A stretch of 64,000 bases of DNA from Rhizoclosmatium globosum. Lineage: Eukaryota > Chytridiomycota > Chytridiomycetes > Chytridiales > Chytriomycetaceae. Positions 59,764-64,000 of the stretch are shown here, piece by piece (the first letter of the stretch is position 1; each line of letters opens with the position of its first letter). A program made the position numbers and the translations under genes. A model generated the notes under the pieces. The model had not been told where the DNA came from. It was given only the letters and a program-made list of their open reading frames with translations, and did no database searches. The DNA lies in NCBI GenBank assembly GCA_002104985.1, contig MCGO01000054.1:1-64000 (forward strand), in the 5' to 3' direction.

Positions 59764-60048
59764 CTAGAATATGTCATCAAAGCCGTCATCACGAATGTTG
59801 CATTCAATCCAATGATGAACAGAGTTTAGATGATCGGCCATTGCCTCACTCGAATTGAAACTACGATGATCTTTGTACCACGGTTTACATCGGGAATGAA
59901 AGCAATACCACAAATGGCCATGGCTGTCGTACACACCAATGGTTCCAGGTCGCCTGATTTCATCGTTCATGTGTGTCTTGCGGATGTGCTCCACGTAACT
60001 AGTTGCATCCAAAAACTGGAGGTTTCCACAGTTGTAACGAGCCATCAT
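59764..60048 (-). CDS. Small zinc-finger-like protein
   Basis: A 94-residue frame starting MMARYNCGNLQFLD. It contains two Cys..His clusters: CGNLQFLDATSYVEHIRKTH and CFHSRCKPWYKDH with SEAMADHLNSVHH, spaced like degenerate C2H2 fingers. The single exon is short and acidic at the end. A DNA or RNA contact role is possible. I do not recognise the family; an upstream exon cannot be excluded. Confidence 0.5.
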   Translation of the reverse strand: MMARYNCGNLQFLDATSYVEHIRKTHMNDEIRRPGTIGVYDSHGHLWYCFHSRCKPWYKDHRSFNSSEAMADHLNSVHHWIECNIRDDGFDDIF

Positions 60049-60375
60049 CCTAGATTCTGTTGGAAGACTATTAACCTTTTAATGTTCTGACTATGTCGTG
60101 TCAAATCCATCACATCACAAATCGCAAAATACCAGACTCCACAGAGTGTGATCCAATTCAAAAAATTAGGTTATTGTAGTTACAGATGATTGGTTGAACC
60201 GATATTGGCATTGAAAATAATTGCCGCAAGCATCCATGTTCCGCAAGATTGAGACAACGACAACCACCACCACGCAAACGAAAGAGGATGGATCATCTTT
60301 GTTAGACAGATCAAGAGCGTAGTAACCAACTATGAGGCCGCCGCAGCCGCCAACCAAGTCCCACCAGCAGCCTCA
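60049..60375. other. Divergent intergenic region
   Basis: This lies between the small zinc-finger gene and the F-box/LRR gene, which point away from each other. A plus-strand ATG at about 60238 opens a 28-codon frame that ends before the next gene. The bases just before 60376 read openly in the gene's frame (Ala-rich) but without an ATG. Confidence 0.4.
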
Positions 60376-61709
60376 ATGCAAACCCACCTCGCCACTGAAA
60401 CAATCCAAGACATCTTTGCCTGGATCGAACCAACCAAAGTAGTCCAGTACCGCCTTCTCTCCCACCGCTTCAATCACGCACTCGCAGACTTCCACTTTGC
60501 TGTCAAGAACCTGTCCCACTTTATCCCACCCCATCCCAAAACATACCTCGAAAACGCCGACAAACACGACGCAGCATGGTTCAACATGCCTCCACACTAC
60601 CAAGAAGCATACGCCGTCATCCGCCTGTCCACCGTCCAAGGCCTTGATTGGCAACAAACAGTGACGGCGTTTCACTCGCGAAAGCGGAATCCTTACCTCC
60701 CGCTGTCAGACACATGAAGGCCCTGATTTCGATTCGGATTCATTACGCTGGCTTGAAGGATCCGCTTCCGAACGAGTTTTGGGACTTGACAGGGCTTAAA
60801 GCGATTGAGTTTAATTGGTGTCGTCTCGCTGGAACGATTCCACCGCAACTGGGGAACTTGATCAACTTGATGGTTCTTGATTTCCATGATACTCGGATGA
60901 GTGGACGTATCCCTGATGAAATTGGGGCACTCGTCAATCTCCAAGTCCTTGTCCTCAACAATAACAAGTTTGACGGCCCTTTGCCGCCGAGTATCGGGAA
61001 TCTCTCCAATTTGTCTCAATTGATGATCAACAACAACATGTTCTCGGGGACGATTCCAAGAGAGATCGGGAACCTCGTTAATTTGACTGAGTTGGTTTTG
61101 AATTCGAATCAGTTTGAGGGTGGACTTCCTGACACTATATCTGGTTGCAAGAAGCTTGTGCAGCTGGATGTGAGCCGTAATCCTCGCCTGGGAGGTGTTA
61201 TTCCCGCTACAATTGGTGATCTCACAGCTTTGGAAGATCTTAACTTGAGCGCCTGTAATGTCACAGGGCCGATTCCATCAGACTTAGGAGCATGTACTTT
61301 ATTGAAAACTTTGAATTTGAGTCAAAACAAGCTTTCAGGCTCGATTCCTGCTGAATTAGGGTCTTTGGCCCGGTTGAAGGATTTGATACTCCATGAAAAC
61401 AACCTGTCTGGAGAAATTCCAAGATCATTTAACGGCGATATGCGACAGTTGAAGAATCTTTTGTTAGGTGATAACGCGGATTTATGTGGACCTGTCCCTT
61501 TCGAGTTGGGCTCATGCCCATGTTGTGGACTATTAATTTGCAAAAACGGGTCTGGAGAAGGGTGTCAAGATTCCGGAGGAAGGCGTTATTTTGACGAGAC
61601 AGGTCAAATCTGTATTGGTTGGGCAAGGATACTGGATTTAACTTCATTTTTTCTCTTTTTCATTGTATTCTTGATGCTGTCAAAAGAGGCATTGTTGCCA
61701 TTGTTTTGA
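60376..61709 (+). CDS. F-box / leucine-rich-repeat protein, one frameshift
   Basis: An F-box-like start (MQTHLATETIQDIFAWIEP, VVQYRLLSHRF) is read to YAVIRLSTVQGLDW. There one base seems missing in a G run (60648-60651); adding it gives DWATNSDGVSLAKAE, a usual lead-in to plant-type LRRs. About nine LRRs follow (LVNLQVLVLNNNKFDGPLP, LVNLTELVLNSNQFEGGLP, CTLLKTLNLSQNKLSGSIP). A Cys-rich cap (CGPVPFELGSCPCCG, GEGCQDSGG) and a hydrophobic C-terminal segment (SFFLFFIVFLMLSKEALL) that could be a membrane span complete it. LRRs of this type usually bind proteins. The F-box with a membrane tail is an odd mix and may mean the front part belongs to a separate gene. Confidence 0.6.
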
Positions 61710-61898
61710 AATATGCTACCAACAATGAACGCAGGAATATTCCTCAACAACGTTGGATCAATCCTTACCAGATACGTTCCGGTCTAACCGATTCTCTCAT
61801 CTGTGGTACGCGTCTCAATCTGTCAGCACACAATCCAAGTGATTTCTCAAATATGTACAAGAATTTGCCCTCCAAGTTGTCATGAACTGGTTCTGAAC

Positions 61899-63850
61899 AT
61901 GAACGCGACGTTTATTCTTGCAACTCAGATACAAACCCAAATGATTGATTGCGTCGACGCGCTTTCAAATGGAACAGCTGTACGTCCTTCCTACAACGTC
62001 AGATTCCACCGCCAAGTGTCTTCTTCTGGGATCCTTACACCAAAGGCTAGAATGGTTCTCGAGCTTAAACAAACAAACTCAATCAGATACAATCTACGTC
62101 ATTTGCTTTTTCGATCCGAGGTTTGAGTCACGCTTCTTCAGGACACGTTTAGTTTATACCGAGCTTCTAAACGGTTTCTGCTCCTGTTATTTCAGCGATG
62201 GAGCTTTGTATTGGGATCATGTGTTTCTGGAACAGCCCATGACATCAACATCGAAGGAATGGATAAAGTCGCAAAGCTTTCTGTACAACGTGCAAGCGTG
62301 ACGCGAATATGCGCAAGCACACAGTATACCGCCGCAAATATCTCTACTATTTTCAATTATTTAGGTGACTCGTTGACCCAAGTCCGCAATGAAGCCGAAG
62401 CATGTCTAACAACATATAAAATGCCTCCAACAAGACTTGGCGGCATATTCGACATTGATTCATTAGAAGTTCTAGTTTGGTTAGCGAGTCAGAACCCTCC
62501 AGACCAAAAACAGTTTGTGATCAATGTCTGTCTTGGATTCTTTGGAAAAGGCAATTTTGAATATTATACCTTTCCCGAGCTTGGAAACATACTTGAACTG
62601 TACTCACAGTTTTTGAAGAACACCACGGGGCTTACTGGGGTTGTGAATGATCGAATTGTAGGCTGTGTACCGTTTTACCAACGAAGCACACTTTCTTCAA
62701 TATACGAGAAATACCTGTGGACGCCAGCGTCTCGGACTTGGCTATACTCTCAAAATACGAGCACTCAATTGGGATTCCTTAATCGACTTTGTGATGACGA
62801 AAGCATCAACGGAACTATGACAATGAAGCTATTTTTCCTACTTCGTGTTTCAAATACTGATGTTCATGGAGCCATGTTAGACTGTCCTAAAACTCGGGAT
62901 ACAATGTGGCCACTGTATTCCAAAATGTACACGTTTATAGGATTGGCGGTAGTTGCATTTTCAGGGTTCATAGCTTTTGGAACGTTAATCTACTTTGAGT
63001 TACTGTTTTGAAAGGGAAGCAATCAATGTTCGATAAAGTCTTTACAAAATTCAATCTATTGCTGGCGTCCTGTTTTGTAGCTAATATTGCAGACAACTCG
63101 GCGTTTGCAGCATTTATTTGGGCTAAAATTATAAATGCCGCAATTGGCTTGACTGAATCGGTGCAAATGGCAGACCAGTCTGTGATAATCTCTGAGTTTT
63201 TTCATACTTTATGGTGTATTTCGTACTTATCGTTTTGCTGGACACGATCGGATACAATTCTTATAAGTATTTGGCCGCGGTCATATTGTCTTATTTGGGT
63301 CGTGTTTGTTCTGTCTGGGTTGATCATGTTTAGTCCGGTTATCAGCGATATTGTAATTCTCACACGCAAAGACTTGGTTGAATTAGTTGGTCTCGAAATC
63401 ATCAATAGCATTCCATTTATTATGGAGGCTATCTCATCTTTCTTGCTGTTGTCGTTGGATACTCTCCTCTTATTCACCTTTACTCGCTTTGTGACCAGAC
63501 TTCATGATAATATGAACTCAGATGGAACTCCAAGGCTGTTGATTATTTCTAGATATGGTCTTGCTGCCTCAATTTTGTGCTTTATATATTCCGGTCTTGG
63601 TGTGGCGAAGCCCATCCTCCATCGCAATGATTCCCGAAGTGAAAATGCTTTCCGAGCCAAAATCGCAATGTCTGCAATGTCTGAGCTTGTTACTTTTACT
63701 CTGCTATTGATGAAGCTATCGCTATATTTTGACTCAAAGACTAACTTGACAACCCCTAATGTGGTCAAGATAGGAACTGCAAAGAAAGATTCTCAAAGTG
63801 ATAATAGAACGTATGCAATACAACCAGAGCCATTCAACACAAGTCAATAA
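61899..63850 (+). CDS. Seven-span receptor-like protein with large extracellular domain, one frameshift
   Basis: Exons from 61899-62120 and 62196 onward (donor GTTTGA, acceptor TATTTCAG) are in phase. A ~330-residue glycosylation-rich domain (NATFILATQ, TAANISTIF, VCLGFFGKGNFEYY, VNDRIVGCVPFYQRS) leads to a first span (FIGLAVVAFSGFIAFGTLIYF). At T4 (63007-63010) one base seems missing; adding it continues as FNLLLASCFVANIADNSAF and five or six more spans (LIWVVFVLSGLIMF, IMEAISSFLLLSLDTLLLF, YGLAASILCFIYSGLGV). The cytoplasmic tail is Ser/Thr-rich. The layout suggests a surface receptor. I do not recognise the family, and more N-terminal sequence may lie upstream (about 61720-61885 reads openly). 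Confidence 0.55.
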
Positions 63851-63905
63851 TTTGAAATAAACTCACAAACAGTTTTATTTGTAATATACTCGACCCTGTG
63901 GCGCA

Positions 63906-64000
63906 TCAATGGGTTTTAAGATATGCATCCTGAGCAATGTCTCGAATAACCGACGCATTAGAAACACCAGTTGCATCTACCATATCAGCAAAAAGTGAAT
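63906..64000 (-). CDS. 3' end of a gene entering from the right edge
   Basis: The minus strand reads SLFADMVDATGVSNASVIR and then DIAQDAYLKTH to a TGA at 63906-63908. The rest lies outside the window. Too short to name. Confidence 0.5.
   Translation of the reverse strand, partial: SLFADMVDATGVSNASVIRDIAQDAYLKTH

Overview
The window is eukaryotic nuclear DNA, most likely from an early-diverging zoosporic (chytrid-like) fungus. The genes are compact and carry many short introns (about 43-65 nt, GT..AG, branch sites like TACTAAC). Fungal-type housekeeping genes (ARID/RSC9, PEX6, mitochondrial uL1, hemB) sit beside families that Dikarya lack or rarely have: Integrator subunit 4, a multi-TIR protein and a large F-box/ankyrin family. 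The organism assignment is an inference; no ribosomal RNA is present. Splice sites were placed by eye from GT/AG signals and reading-phase continuity.

Layout. 0-5.2 kb: the 3' end of an unknown gene, a three-exon unknown gene, a cysteine-rich relic and a complete gag-only LTR retrotransposon with a target-site duplication. 5.4-10.7 kb: a PH-RhoGAP, a four-span membrane protein and a Ser/Gln-rich protein. 11.1-30.2 kb: a block that looks like signalling or defence genes: a giant protein with three TIR-type domains, Tudor-like segments and a C-terminal SPRY; an RNA ligase-type nucleotidyltransferase; a damaged TIR-like/TPR gene; a Sel1-repeat gene; F-box/ankyrin genes; with Integrator subunit 4 and a multi-span membrane protein among them. 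30.2-38.8 kb: unstable DNA with a (GA)n microsatellite, two F-box/ankyrin gene fragments, a HECT-like E3, an integrase-type transposon gene and an apparently intact hAT transposase. 38.8-53.5 kb: mostly conserved genes: RSC9/ARID2, an aldo-keto reductase, another F-box/ankyrin gene, a TRM2/RumA-type tRNA methyltransferase, a short/branched-chain acyl-CoA dehydrogenase, mitochondrial uL1 and PEX6. 53.7-64 kb: a type II membrane protein, decayed genes, three tRNAs (Ser-AGA, Thr-AGT with intron, Trp-CCA), hemB, an F-box/LRR gene, a seven-span receptor-like gene and the 3' end of one more gene.

Two points affect use of the sequence. First, a set of otherwise good genes is broken by single-base frameshifts that all have the sign of one missing base, usually in or beside a homopolymer (five in PEX6 alone). 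This looks more like uncorrected sequencing deletions than decay, but cannot be settled from the sequence. Second, several genes are packed very tightly: start codons of divergent pairs lie only 25 and 38 bp apart.
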